Source of the DNA: an uncultured Bacteroidales bacterium
GTDB lineage: Bacteria; Bacteroidota; Bacteroidia; Bacteroidales; WCHB1-69
Assembly: GCA_900316305.1 (NCBI GenBank)
Contig: ONCM01000012.1
Coordinates: 1-58,782 of the forward strand
Direction of reading: 5' to 3'
Length of the DNA: 58,782 nt
The notes beneath the pieces were generated by a model. That model ran no database searches and was not told the DNA's origin. It worked only from the letters and a program-made list of their open reading frames with translations. The translations under genes and the position numbers were made by a program. The stretch's first letter is position 1. Every line of letters starts with the position of its first letter. Below, piece by piece: positions 1 through 9,077 of the stretch.

Positions 1-519
1 GACGATTTGTTTGTTCAAATCGGGATCGTAAGGCATGGGGTGACGCACGGCGACCACTCTGAAGCCCATTCCAACGAGGTATTCGATGATCTTACGGGAA
101 GTCTGAGACTTACCGCAACCCGTACGGGTAGCACCGACAGCGATGACGGGCTTTTTGGATTTCACCATGGTGTCCTTCGGGCCCATGAGCCAGAAGTTAG
201 CGCCAGCAGCGTTCACGATAGCGCTGATGCCCATGACGTATGCGTAAGGTTTGTCGCTGTATGCGAACACGCAATCGTCAACGTCGAATTCCTTGATCAG
301 TTCGGCCAACTTGGACTCGGGATAGATACGGATACCCTTCGGGTAGAGATCTTCACCAGCCAGTTCCTTCGGATACATACGGTCGTCGATGCCGGGGATT
401 TGCTCAGCGGTGAAAGCCACCACATTGTAGTTCTTGTTGTGACGGAAGAAGGTGTTGAAGTTGTGGAAGTCACGACCTGCAGCACCAATGATGATCACAT
501 TTCTAACTTTTTTTCTCAT
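1..519 (-). CDS. Cyclic 2,3-diphosphoglycerate synthetase-like P-loop protein (3' end outside window)
   Basis: The first 173 residues are present and the frame is open to the window edge, so the C-terminal part is missing. The N-terminus MRKKVRNVIIIGAAGRDFHN and a second glycine-rich P-loop, GATRTGCGKS (about residues 129-138), match the Bacteroidota proteins annotated as cyclic 2,3-diphosphoglycerate synthetase or GTPase, usually about 440 residues. In archaea that enzyme makes the intramolecular anhydride of 2,3-diphosphoglycerate; the role in Bacteroidota is not established, so the name is by homology only. The start at 519 is the first ATG of the conserved N-terminus and lies 64 bases downstream of a TACCTTTG box. 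Confidence 0.8.
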   Translation of the reverse strand, partial: MRKKVRNVIIIGAAGRDFHNFNTFFRHNKNYNVVAFTAEQIPGIDDRMYPKELAGEDLYPKGIRIYPESKLAELIKEFDVDDCVFAYSDKPYAYVMGISAIVNAAGANFWLMGPKDTMVKSKKPVIAVGATRTGCGKSQTSRKIIEYLVGMGFRVVAVRHPMPYDPDLNKQIV

Positions 520-582
520 AAATTTTTAATTTTTTTGAGGTTTATTAAAATGAATTAGAGTTTCACTCATTTTTTGCGGGTG

Positions 583-590
583 CAAAGGTA
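583..590 (-). promoter_or_regulatory. Bacteroidota -7 box TACCTTTG
   Basis: On the minus strand the octamer TACCTTTG fits the Bacteroidota consensus TAnnTTTG and sits about 64 bases upstream of the start at 519. No clear TTG -33 element was found. Confidence 0.6.
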
Positions 591-665
591 TAATTTTTTT
601 TCATACGGAGCATGTCTGTGGATTTTTTTTGAAAAAAAAGGCACAGCCCTGCGGCCATGCCCTTT

Positions 666-707
666 AGTTTCAGGTTTCAGGTTTCAGGTTTCAGGTTTCA
701 GGTTTCA
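666..707. repeat. Heptamer array, unit GGTTTCA x6
   Basis: Six tandem 7-mers (AGTTTCA then five GGTTTCA) with no spacer. The last unit contains the stop codon of the FISUMP gene (705-707). Confidence 0.95.
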
Positions 708-3700
708 GTTCTTCACGCAGCGGACGGAGAAGGCCGTTTCCTTATCTTCTTTATAAGAACTTACCATTTCTTGTGAAAACGACAAATAATAAACCCAAGC
801 TTTGTTATCTTCAGGTGTGGAAGTCCAGAAATTAGCGCTTTGTCCATAACCATCGAATGTGGTTTTCCAATAGCCTGCCGGGAAAGCGGAGAAGCCGGTG
901 GTATTTGTCTTTGCAATATTTCCCCTGTCGCTGCCCACCGCGCAATACTTTTCTTCGTGAGCCCAAGCATAAATAGTTTCCTCGCTTTGGTTTGTAAAAT
1001 GATGGGTACCAGCCAATGCCTTGGCAATAAAGGTGGGTTCTTCATCGTCACACCAGTAACCACTTTGTCTGCCCATATAGGTGATCAGTTGATCCCACTC
1101 CGCTTGAGTCGGCACATGCCAGCCTGCGGGACAGAGCATGCCCCCTTCCACCGCATACCAGTTGTAGTACATACCGTAGATGGAGTCCGTGAAGTGCTCG
1201 GCCACGGCAGGACGATACAGCGAGGCTGTTGCCGACGACGCATCTTGATTCTCGGGAATCGCGTCACCGTTGCGGAACTTGGTAGTGCGCAGATTGGTCT
1301 TAGTCCAACACTGATCGCCGATCATCACCGTCTCGTAGCGGTTGTCGTCGACATCGATTATCTTGGAGGTACCGCAGGAGAACGCCTGGGGACCAGTCAC
1401 CGGCTCATCCCTCAAACAGCGGACCGAACGACCATATTTCAAGGCATCATACGCAAGGGCCACCACATCATACGTGACAAATCCAAGACGGAAGAAATAT
1501 CCCGTGGAATCTGAACCTGGTTGCGTGGAAGAAGACCAGAAGTGGGCATCTTTACCCGGATCAAATTCGCGTCCACCCAAACCCGTAACGGTATCTATGT
1601 TACCGCCAAGATTATCGTACCAAGCGCCAGCTGGGATGGCGGAGAAATAGGTGGCGTCGTTAAGATAGTCCGGATCCTGATATTGCGGGCTGCAGGGTCT
1701 GGGAACGGGATCATTATTAATAGTATATGTTACGGGGGGCGTTTCAACATTAAACCAGAAATTCCGGGAAGCTACTGCCTTGGCCAAATTAGAATTGTCG
1801 TTGTCGCACCAATATTCGGGATGCACTTTCAGATAACCTATGAGATCTTTCCAATCGTTCGTATCCGGCACATGCCAGCCCTCGGGACAGAGGTTGTCAC
1901 CAATGGTGGCATATCCGTTGTAGTAGAAACCAAAGATGGAGTCCGGAACGGTAGCCAGTTTTACAATGCTGTCGGTGCTTTTATCTGTAGCGCTCAACCG
2001 ATAGTATGCAGGCTCCGTTGTCCCAATCTGATTAGAAATAGTACTGCCGTCACGATATTTCGTAGTGCGCAGGTTGGTCTTGGCCCAGCATTGGCTACCA
2101 ACCACGACCGTCTGGTAAAGATTGCCATCAGTGTCGGTCATGTTGCCGCAGGAGACTTCCGGATGGTTGGGGGTGGTGAAGGAGAGCTCCTCGCCATAGA
2201 CGGTCCTGTTGTCGTATTTGATGAACGCCTTATATTCGTATTTGGTGTTTGGTATAATGCCGTTGAACGTATAGGTCAACGCCGTGTCGTCACCAGAGAG
2301 TCTCACGGTGTATTCGTACCCTCCGTGGCTCTTCTTCCATACAAACCCTTGCTCCGTTATTTCCACATGGTTGGGATTGTGGACCGTTCCGTAAACCTTG
2401 GCCGACGTCAGCGTGATGTCTGTTACGCTATCTGTCGTGACGGAAGCGATAGGCGTGGTGAATGTTTTCCAACTACCGTATGAGGTTTTGTAACCGTACT
2501 TAATATAAGCTTTGTAGCGGTAACTGGTGTTTGGCAGAAGATTCGTAAGAGTAGCGGTCAATTCCGCACCTTCAACAACCATTTCGAATTCTTGGTCATC
2601 TGTGTTTTTCTTCCACACAAAGCCCATCTGCGTTATGGACACATCGTCAGGATTGGTGACAGTGCCATTGAGTTTGGCTGAATTGAAGGTGACATTTGTG
2701 GCGTAATCGGTTTTAACGGTAGGATCCTCTAAAATATGATACTCAATGTCCTTGACGCAGCGAACAGACAGGAGATAGTCCTTTGGATTCGTATAATTTT
2801 GCAAATCAGCCAAATATTTTGAAACAACATAGTATTTGGCGAAATTATCTTCTGAGGGCATTGCCGTCCAAAAATAGGCAACAATACTGTCCCATATCGG
2901 GGAATGTTTACCATAGAGAAGATAACCGGCAGGAACAGCGGAAAAACCAGAGGTATTATTATTCTCCGGATTTTTGCCTACTGAGCAGTCATCAGTATTA
3001 GGATACCATAACAAGCTATCCGCCAACGTTTTGGCAATATAGGTCGGATTAGATCCACAGTAATCGTAAGTTCCCAGATAGTTCTTGAGCATCGTCCAAT
3101 CATTTTCGTTAGAAACATGCCAACCCTCAGGACAAAGCTTGCTGTCACCCGTATCAGCGGCAGCATACCAGTTGTAGTAAAAGCCAAATGTGGAGTCTGG
3201 AAAAGTCTGGGTGTAGTCAGGAGAAATGCGGGAGAAGGAAGCGGACGAGAATTGGTCGGGATCGACATCCTCCGGAATCATTTTGCCGTTGCGGAACTTG
3301 GTAGTACGCAGGTTGGTCTTGGTCCAGCACAGCTCGCCGATCTGCACGGTCTCATATTTGTTGCCGCTGGAATCAATCATCTTGGAAGTGCCGCAAGTGA
3401 AGATTTCGGGTTCGGGTTGTGGTTGAGGCTGCGGTTGAGGTTGCGGCTGCGGTTCAGTATCCACAGGAAGCTCGCCGCCGTCTTTGACGCAGCGCACACT
3501 CGCACTGATATTCCCGAAATCCTGTACGCGGACAATCTCGTTGCAGTAGTACATCATCTTGTACATGGCGGGCTGGGGTACGCCGCCCGTTGTATCGATA
3601 GCCCAGAGATAACCTTCCGTGAGCATATTCTCGAAACGACCGGTCGTGCCGTTGCGCAAACCCGAAGCGTCCCAAGAGAAGCCCGTGCCATTGCCGCCAC

Positions 3701-4109
3701 CGTTGATCCAGCCGGTATTGTTGCGCAATTCCGCTGCCGCATAGTGGGATTTCACATAATCGAACAGCGTTGTCGTGGGCAGACTCCAGCCTTCAGGACA
3801 GAGACCCTGCATAGCAGCCGTCTCGTCGTAGAGTCGTCCGTAGGCAGCCACATTTCCGGCCTCATCTGGAAACTGCGAACTCTGGTAAGCATACACGTTG
3901 CCGGAGGTTACGACCGAGGTCGCCGTCAGGTTCTTGCTCATCCAGCAGTGACCGGCAAACGTCACGACCGGATACGAGATATTGTCGCCATCAGACACGG
4001 TTTCGTCGCAAACCGGAGTGTTCCCGGCATTTCCTTGCGCCTGCACATCCAAAATGTTAAAAACTGATGCACAGGCAATTAAAAAAGCAATAATATAAGA
4101 TTTTCTCAT
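705..4109 (-). CDS. Exported four-domain FISUMP surface protein
   Basis: A 1134-residue protein starting with a signal peptide (MRKSYIIAFLIACASVFN..VQAQ). An in-frame ATG 63 bases further upstream would put residues before the signal peptide, so 4109 is preferred. It carries four Fibrobacter succinogenes major paralogous (FISUMP) domains: about residues 35-212, 232-458, 653-903 and 905-1134. Each has a CW.K.NL motif near its start, a LCPEGWHVP-like motif, and ends in SVRC(V/L)K or RD. A Pro-Gln linker (about 213-231) separates the first two. Between the second and third are two fibronectin-type-III-like repeats with NT.Y.YKA.IKY. No T9SS tail is visible. The family is found on cell surfaces of Bacteroidota and Fibrobacteres; its function is unknown. 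It is divergent from the lipoprotein gene at 4441. Confidence 0.85.
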   Translation of the reverse strand: MRKSYIIAFLIACASVFNILDVQAQGNAGNTPVCDETVSDGDNISYPVVTFAGHCWMSKNLTATSVVTSGNVYAYQSSQFPDEAGNVAAYGRLYDETAAMQGLCPEGWSLPTTTLFDYVKSHYAAAELRNNTGWINGGGNGTGFSWDASGLRNGTTGRFENMLTEGYLWAIDTTGGVPQPAMYKMMYYCNEIVRVQDFGNISASVRCVKDGGELPVDTEPQPQPQPQPQPQPEPEIFTCGTSKMIDSSGNKYETVQIGELCWTKTNLRTTKFRNGKMIPEDVDPDQFSSASFSRISPDYTQTFPDSTFGFYYNWYAAADTGDSKLCPEGWHVSNENDWTMLKNYLGTYDYCGSNPTYIAKTLADSLLWYPNTDDCSVGKNPENNNTSGFSAVPAGYLLYGKHSPIWDSIVAYFWTAMPSEDNFAKYYVVSKYLADLQNYTNPKDYLLSVRCVKDIEYHILEDPTVKTDYATNVTFNSAKLNGTVTNPDDVSITQMGFVWKKNTDDQEFEMVVEGAELTATLTNLLPNTSYRYKAYIKYGYKTSYGSWKTFTTPIASVTTDSVTDITLTSAKVYGTVHNPNHVEITEQGFVWKKSHGGYEYTVRLSGDDTALTYTFNGIIPNTKYEYKAFIKYDNRTVYGEELSFTTPNHPEVSCGNMTDTDGNLYQTVVVGSQCWAKTNLRTTKYRDGSTISNQIGTTEPAYYRLSATDKSTDSIVKLATVPDSIFGFYYNGYATIGDNLCPEGWHVPDTNDWKDLIGYLKVHPEYWCDNDNSNLAKAVASRNFWFNVETPPVTYTINNDPVPRPCSPQYQDPDYLNDATYFSAIPAGAWYDNLGGNIDTVTGLGGREFDPGKDAHFWSSSTQPGSDSTGYFFRLGFVTYDVVALAYDALKYGRSVRCLRDEPVTGPQAFSCGTSKIIDVDDNRYETVMIGDQCWTKTNLRTTKFRNGDAIPENQDASSATASLYRPAVAEHFTDSIYGMYYNWYAVEGGMLCPAGWHVPTQAEWDQLITYMGRQSGYWCDDEEPTFIAKALAGTHHFTNQSEETIYAWAHEEKYCAVGSDRGNIAKTNTTGFSAFPAGYWKTTFDGYGQSANFWTSTPEDNKAWVYYLSFSQEMVSSYKEDKETAFSVRCVKN

Positions 4110-4135
4110 ATAGGTAACGGTTCTGAAAAAACGCG

Positions 4136-4143
4136 CGAAAGTA
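4136..4143 (-). promoter_or_regulatory. Possible -7 box TACTTTCG
   Basis: TACTTTCG on the minus strand is a one-base variant of TAnnTTTG, 27 bases upstream of the start at 4109. A TTG lies 17 bases further upstream, an acceptable -33 spacing. Confidence 0.4.
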
Positions 4144-4194
4144 TAAAAAATGCAAATTTGCAATCGCCTCACTTTTCACATTTTATTAACCGTT

Positions 4195-4222
4195 GTAGAG
4201 ACGTTTCATGAAACGTCTCTAC
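4195..4222. repeat. 28-bp palindrome, core TTTCATGAAA
   Basis: Perfect palindrome: GTAGAGACGTTTCA followed by its exact reverse complement. It lies in the 331-base gap between two divergent genes and is identical over all 28 bases to the copy inside the rhamnosidase gene at 44519. The rest of the gap (4223-4387) is AT-rich with short degenerate repeats and no gene. Confidence 0.97.
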
Positions 4223-4387
4223 CCTCACGCGCACACGACCTTGGGTATCATCATATCCGTTATTCACGAGTTGCAACAGCTTTTTGTCGCATCCAGATTC
4301 TAAATTAAACACAAATTACCACGAATCACCCACGAATCCCCCATAATTATTCATCATTTATAATTCATCATTCTACATAAAAAATTG

Positions 4388-4395
4388 TACCTTTG
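4388..4395 (+). promoter_or_regulatory. -7 box TACCTTTG
   Basis: Matches TAnnTTTG, 46 bases upstream of the ATG at 4441. No clear TTG -33. Confidence 0.65.
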
Positions 4396-4440
4396 CAGCC
4401 TCAAAAGATCATTATCATTCTTCCTATAAACGTTAAAAAA

Positions 4441-5868
4441 ATGCACAAACGAATCCAAAACACAGTCATGCTGCTCTTTGCGGCAGTTGCAATCCTCTCC
4501 TCAACATCTTGTGAAAAAAAGCCAACGACGGACAATCAGGATGCCATCATGGTGAATGTTGCCGCGCTCTACGATGAATTGGGCATTCGCAATGAGATGG
4601 CTCAGATGCTGGCCAACGGCAGCTGTGTCATTACCGACACATTGCTCATCTACGATGCCTCTGGTCGATTGGTATCGAAACTCGGAGCCGAAAGCAACAG
4701 TCTGAAACCCCTGACTTTCAACGCTGAAGGATTGTCTGATGGCAATTACACCCTCGTCCTTTGGCAGACAGCCCGCAGTAGTTCGGGCGACAGGGGATGG
4801 AGACTCACCGGCGAGGAACAACTCTCCACCGCCATTCTTAACCAGTTGCACAGCCCATTGGACTATATCTTCTCGGCCGGTTACGCCTCGACCACCGTTG
4901 CCACCGAGGGCGGCAAGCTGGTACCCACGCTCACGCCCATGGCCATCGGCTCCATAGTGGACATGCGTGTTGACAACCTTTCGGTGTCGCCCGCCAACAC
5001 AGCCCTATCTCTATGGGGCACAAATTACAACTATTACACAGGCATTCGCCTCTCGCCCGCCGTTGATGAGAGCGTTCGCTACTATACCAGCCCCGACAGC
5101 TCCCTTTCAGGCCGCATAGCGCAAGTTCCTGTGGATCAAAATAATGGTAAATTTTTCACCCTCTATCATGGAAAAGAAATCTACCTCGAACTTTGGGTTG
5201 ACAAAGGAACTAGTGAAAAATATGTCACCTTCATTGATGCACCTTTCAATATCGGCAGTCATGCAGTCTGCTACCTCGACATGAGCCGCAGCATTTGGCA
5301 GCCACCCTACTTCGGGAGCGAGGGAGGTTTCGCAGCCTGGAAAGCCGATCGTGACGCAGGTATACTCGTCACAGACCCTCTGTTGCAATGGGGTTGTAAC
5401 TACACTGACGTACAGCAGCATATGAGTGCCAAAAATTGGTGGGATTGGGGTAGTTATGAATTCGAGTTCTGGGAAGATCCTTTCCAGAGCTGGCACATCT
5501 GGTACTCAGTGTCACCAGCCGCATTGACCGAGCAGTACCTCTTCGAAACGGAGAACGGCCAAAACCTGCGCTATGTGGTCTGTTACTGCTGGGACGAAAC
5601 TGTCCCCCTCACGATGCGCGACAACTTGCTTCAGCATCAAGGTTTCCAAAGTGCAGGCACCACTACGATTTGGGGTGACTCCTTTAGCCGCTTCCTCTCC
5701 GCAGATGGCCAGACCGAGGCTCTGACCACCGTTGATGACGAGGGCTACTGGTTTATTATCTATCGCCCTGTTTCAAGCAAAATGAAAGCCGGTGGTTCAT
5801 TCCGCGCCATCCGACCCCAATGGAGTTCAAGAACTCGTTTCAATCAAAAAATAAGATTCAAGAAATAG
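4441..5868 (+). CDS. Lipoprotein, possibly FimB/Mfa2-like
   Basis: A 475-residue protein. The start at 4441 is chosen because it gives a lipoprotein signal peptide ending in SSTSC followed by EKK. The early segment (V.ALYDELG, then ITDTLLIYDASGRLV at about residues 60-75, then LPDGNYTLVLW-like strands) resembles the first beta-sandwich of FimB/Mfa2 fimbrial anchor proteins, but the rest shows no motif I can place, so this is a weak assignment. It is probably outer-membrane anchored. Only 16 bases separate it from the LRR gene at 5885, so the two are likely cotranscribed from the TACCTTTG box at 4388. Confidence 0.6.
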   Translation: MHKRIQNTVMLLFAAVAILSSTSCEKKPTTDNQDAIMVNVAALYDELGIRNEMAQMLANGSCVITDTLLIYDASGRLVSKLGAESNSLKPLTFNAEGLSDGNYTLVLWQTARSSSGDRGWRLTGEEQLSTAILNQLHSPLDYIFSAGYASTTVATEGGKLVPTLTPMAIGSIVDMRVDNLSVSPANTALSLWGTNYNYYTGIRLSPAVDESVRYYTSPDSSLSGRIAQVPVDQNNGKFFTLYHGKEIYLELWVDKGTSEKYVTFIDAPFNIGSHAVCYLDMSRSIWQPPYFGSEGGFAAWKADRDAGILVTDPLLQWGCNYTDVQQHMSAKNWWDWGSYEFEFWEDPFQSWHIWYSVSPAALTEQYLFETENGQNLRYVVCYCWDETVPLTMRDNLLQHQGFQSAGTTTIWGDSFSRFLSADGQTEALTTVDDEGYWFIIYRPVSSKMKAGGSFRAIRPQWSSRTRFNQKIRFKK

Positions 5869-5884
5869 AAAGGACTTAACACCA

Positions 5885-7315
5885 ATGAAAAAAGCATTAT
5901 TCGCATTGGCCATCTTTGCGATGGCGACGCTGGGCGCGAAAGCCCAGGATTCTGTTTTCAGCTATGCCTATCAGGGCAACACGCTGTACTACATCATCAA
6001 CTCGGTGGGCAATGCCATTGTGGTGCCGCCGCTGTGGCCGGATTACGACGAGCCGAACGACGCTACGTGGACTGGCTACACCGAGCCGTCGGGAGCCGTG
6101 GTGGTGCCCGACTCGGTACCTTTCGGCGGCACGATGCATACCGTCACTGAGGTGGGGCACGACGCGTTCTACCACTGCGAGCTGGTAACCTCTATCACGC
6201 TGCCCGCCTCCGTCACCACCTTCGGCGAGTACGCCTTCGGCAAGTGCTACAGCCTGACCTCATTCACTGTCCCAGAGGGTGCCACCGAATTGTCTAGCCG
6301 GTGCTTTTGGAATGACACGCTGCTCGCGTCGGTCACTCTCCCCTCGACCCTCGAGCAAATCAACTACAAGGCTTTCTACAATTGCAAAAACCTCCAGTCC
6401 ATATCCCTTCCTGATGGTTTGACAAGTATTGGCAACCAGGCTTTCTACGGATGTACGGGACTCCAGTCTTTGTCATTCCCTAATGGCCTGACAACTCTTG
6501 GCAATGCCGCCTTTTATGAATGCAGCAATCTTCTGTCTGTTGACATTCCTGGAAGCGTGAGCGTTATTGACGAGTGGTGTTTTAGCAAATGCAGCAATCT
6601 CGCCTCCGTCACCCTGCACGAAGGCACGGAAACCATCGGATATTGTGCCTTCAGAGAATGCACAAGCCTTACCACCATCAACTACCCCTCAACACTGAAG
6701 GAAATAGGCGATTATTCATTCCAGTACGACAGTCTGCTCGCTATTCCCCTTATTCTACCGGAAAGCCTCACCTATTTGGGACTTTTGGCATACGGAGATT
6801 GCCATAGCATTGTCACGGCGAGTCTGCCTGGATCGTTAGGAGAAGTTCCTGGTGAATTGTTTTATGGCTGCAGATCCCTTTCGACGGTCACCCTCGGAGA
6901 TGGTATTTGTTTTATCGGTGAGCAAGCTTTTAATCACTGCCCGAATATTGACACCATCTTTGTGAAGAGTGCATATCCTCCCGATATGGGTTCTCCCACA
7001 GACAGCACCTTCTTCACGTATAATTCTACCGTTGTCGTCCCCTGTGGTACCAGAAATGTATATCTCGCTTATCTAGGTTGGAGTGAGTTCGCAGAAATCA
7101 TTGAGGACTGCGGCAATGGAATTGACGAGTATGATGCTCCAGATATCAACATTTATGCCACCGATGGCCGTATCATCGTCGAGGGTGCCGAAGGCGAAAC
7201 CGTCAGCATTTTCGACATCAATGGCAGAAGCGTCCGCAACAGCAACTTGCCTAACGGTGTTTATTTCGTCATAGTCGGCAACCGTCCGGCAAAGAAAGTC
7301 GTGATGATACGATAA
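5885..7315 (+). CDS. BspA-like leucine-rich repeat protein with T9SS tail
   Basis: A 476-residue secreted protein with signal peptide MKKALFALAIFAMATLGAKAQ. Residues about 80-370 hold roughly a dozen LRR_5 (BspA/TpLRR) repeats of 23-24 residues, pattern F..C..L.S..LP..L..IG..AF..C. The last about 70 residues (INIYATDGRIIVEGAEG then VSIFDINGRSV, LPNGVYFV, KKVVMIR) form a type-A T9SS C-terminal sorting domain, so the protein should be exported across the outer membrane and attached to the surface. BspA-type LRR proteins of oral and gut Bacteroidales bind host proteins or other bacteria; the partner here is unknown. Confidence 0.88.
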   Translation: MKKALFALAIFAMATLGAKAQDSVFSYAYQGNTLYYIINSVGNAIVVPPLWPDYDEPNDATWTGYTEPSGAVVVPDSVPFGGTMHTVTEVGHDAFYHCELVTSITLPASVTTFGEYAFGKCYSLTSFTVPEGATELSSRCFWNDTLLASVTLPSTLEQINYKAFYNCKNLQSISLPDGLTSIGNQAFYGCTGLQSLSFPNGLTTLGNAAFYECSNLLSVDIPGSVSVIDEWCFSKCSNLASVTLHEGTETIGYCAFRECTSLTTINYPSTLKEIGDYSFQYDSLLAIPLILPESLTYLGLLAYGDCHSIVTASLPGSLGEVPGELFYGCRSLSTVTLGDGICFIGEQAFNHCPNIDTIFVKSAYPPDMGSPTDSTFFTYNSTVVVPCGTRNVYLAYLGWSEFAEIIEDCGNGIDEYDAPDINIYATDGRIIVEGAEGETVSIFDINGRSVRNSNLPNGVYFVIVGNRPAKKVVMIR

Positions 7316-7322
7316 CGTTTAA

Positions 7323-7351
7323 GTAGAGCCGTCATAATACGGCAGCTCTAC
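7323..7351. repeat. Diverged member of the 28-bp palindrome family
   Basis: GTAGAGCCG...GGCAGCTCTAC, a 29-base imperfect inverted repeat starting 7 bases after the stop of the LRR gene. It may act as a 3'-end hairpin. Confidence 0.7.
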
Positions 7352-7377
7352 GGTGTGTGACATACATAAAAAAAACA

Positions 7378-7385
7378 TATCTTTG
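7378..7385 (+). promoter_or_regulatory. -7 box TATCTTTG
   Basis: Good TAnnTTTG match 37 bases upstream of the pckA start. Confidence 0.7.
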
Positions 7386-7421
7386 CAACCTCGAAAAATA
7401 ATTATCAAACCCCAATAAAAT

Positions 7422-9044
7422 ATGAAAGACTTAAGAGCAGAATTGCAAGCCCTGGGCGTGGAAAACCCCGTTGAGATTTACCACAATTTGTCTTACGACG
7501 AACTGTATAAACATGAGACCAACCCCGCACTGACGGGCTATGAGAAGGCCTACCTGACCAAGTCGGGCGCCCTTTCGGTCGATACCGGTATCTTCACCGG
7601 CCGCTCGCCCAAAGACAAATACATTGTGAAGGACGAGAACACGAAGGACAACGTGTGGTGGTACGACCCCAACAAGAAGGGCTCCGACAACAAGCCCATT
7701 GACCACAAGACCTGGGAGCATTTCCGCGTGCTCTGCCAGAAGCAGCTTTCCGGCAAGAAGGTGTATGTGATGGACGGCTACTGCGGCGCCAACGAGAACT
7801 CCCGCATGAAGGTGCGCTTCGTGTCGGAGGTAGCTTGGCAAGCCCACTTCGTGAAGAACATGTTCATCCGTCCCTCTGAAGAGGAACTCGCCGACTTCGA
7901 GCCCGACTTCGTGGTGCTGAACGCCGGCAAGACCACCAACCCCGACTGGAAGGAGATGGGGCTGAACAGCGAGGTCTTCGTGGCCTTCAACCTGACGGAG
8001 CGCATGGCCCTCATCGGCGGCACCTGGTACGGCGGCGAGATGAAGAAGGGTATCTTCTCCGTGATGAACTACTTCCTGCCGCTTAACGGTATGGCCGCCA
8101 TGCACTGCTCGGCCAACGAAGGCAAGAACGGCGACACCGCCATCTTCTTCGGCCTCTCCGGCACCGGCAAGACGACCCTCTCCACCGACCCGAACCGCGC
8201 CCTCATCGGCGACGACGAGCACGGCTGGGACGACAACGGCGTCTTCAACTTCGAGGGTGGCTGCTATGCAAAATGTATCAACCTCAGTGAGGAGAAAGAA
8301 CCCGACATCTTCCACGCCATCAAGCGTGACGCTTTGTTGGAGAACCTTGTGGTGGATGCCGAAGGCAACATCGATTTCAACTCCGCCGAGAAAACCGAGA
8401 ACACGCGTGTCTCCTACCCCATCTACCATATTAATAATATAGTACGTCCGATTTCCCGCGGCACCCATCCGAGCAAGATCATCTTCCTCTCCGCCGACGC
8501 TTTCGGTGTGCTGCCTCCTGTTTCCATCCTCAACAAGGAGCAGACCATGTACTATTACTTAAGCGGTTATACAGCCAAACTGGCTGGCACCGAGCGTGGC
8601 ATCGTGACCCCGCAGCCGACCTTCTCCTCCTGCTTCGGCGCAGCTTTCCTGTTGCTGCACCCCACGAAATATGCTGAGGAGTTAGCTAAGAAGCTCGAAG
8701 AGCACAACGCAACGGCTTACCTGGTGAACACCGGCTGGGCTGGTGGCGGTTACGGCGTCGGTGAGCGCATCTCCCTGAAGGCCACCCGTGCCATCATCAC
8801 GGCCATTCTCAACGACGAGCTCAAGAGCTGCGAAACCGAGATCGTGAAACCCTTCAACTTGGTGATTCCCAAGCACGTCACCGGCGTGGATGACAACATC
8901 CTGAATCCCGAGAACAGCTGGGCAGACAAAGCCGCCTTCAAGAAGAACGCCGACGAGCTGGCCGCAGCCTTCATCAAGAACTTCGCCAACTTCAGCGACA
9001 CCGAGCAAGGCAAGGCATTGATCCCGTTCGGCCCGCAAATCTAA
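7422..9044 (+). CDS. pckA: Phosphoenolpyruvate carboxykinase (ATP)
   Basis: A 540-residue protein, the usual length for ATP-dependent PEP carboxykinase (EC 4.1.1.49), a cytoplasmic enzyme interconverting oxaloacetate + ATP and PEP + CO2 + ADP. Visible are the P-loop [11 protein letters not shown] (about residue 244), the metal/nucleotide segment [20 protein letters not shown] (about 265-285), and [11 protein letters not shown] near the N-terminus. In fermentative Bacteroidales it often works in the CO2-fixing direction towards succinate or propionate; that is an inference. It is read from the TATCTTTG box at 7378. Its stop codon is the first triplet of a heptamer array that runs to the pepE start. 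Confidence 0.97.
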   Translation: MKDLRAELQALGVENPVEIYHNLSYDELYKHETNPALTGYEKAYLTKSGALSVDTGIFTGRSPKDKYIVKDENTKDNVWWYDPNKKGSDNKPIDHKTWEHFRVLCQKQLSGKKVYVMDGYCGANENSRMKVRFVSEVAWQAHFVKNMFIRPSEEELADFEPDFVVLNAGKTTNPDWKEMGLNSEVFVAFNLTERMALIGGTWYGGEMKKGIFSVMNYFLPLNGMAAMHCSANEGKNGDTAIFFGLSGTGKTTLSTDPNRALIGDDEHGWDDNGVFNFEGGCYAKCINLSEEKEPDIFHAIKRDALLENLVVDAEGNIDFNSAEKTENTRVSYPIYHINNIVRPISRGTHPSKIIFLSADAFGVLPPVSILNKEQTMYYYLSGYTAKLAGTERGIVTPQPTFSSCFGAAFLLLHPTKYAEELAKKLEEHNATAYLVNTGWAGGGYGVGERISLKATRAIITAILNDELKSCETEIVKPFNLVIPKHVTGVDDNILNPENSWADKAAFKKNADELAAAFIKNFANFSDTEQGKALIPFGPQI

Positions 9045-9076
9045 ACCTTAAACCCTAAACCTTAAACCTTAAACTC
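9042..9076. repeat. Heptamer array, unit TAAACCT x5
   Basis: Five 7-mers. The first begins with the TAA stop of pckA and the last ends one base before the ATG of pepE. Confidence 0.95.
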
Positions 9077-9077
9077 T

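Noticed and set aside
7-558. Plus-strand open frame of 183 codons at the window start
   Set aside because: It lies opposite the cyclic-2,3-diphosphoglycerate-synthetase-like gene, whose minus-strand translation has clear family motifs; the plus frame has none.
574-756. 60-codon plus-strand frame between the first two genes
   Set aside because: It runs through the GGTTTCA heptamer array and into the end of the FISUMP gene; no conserved features.
1521-2483. Plus-strand frames opposite the FISUMP gene
   Set aside because: No motifs; the minus-strand product has four clear FISUMP domains.
7431-8468. Minus-strand open frame of 345 codons opposite pckA
   Set aside because: Mirror of strongly biased codons in pckA; composition rich in Val, His and Gly, no recognisable domain.
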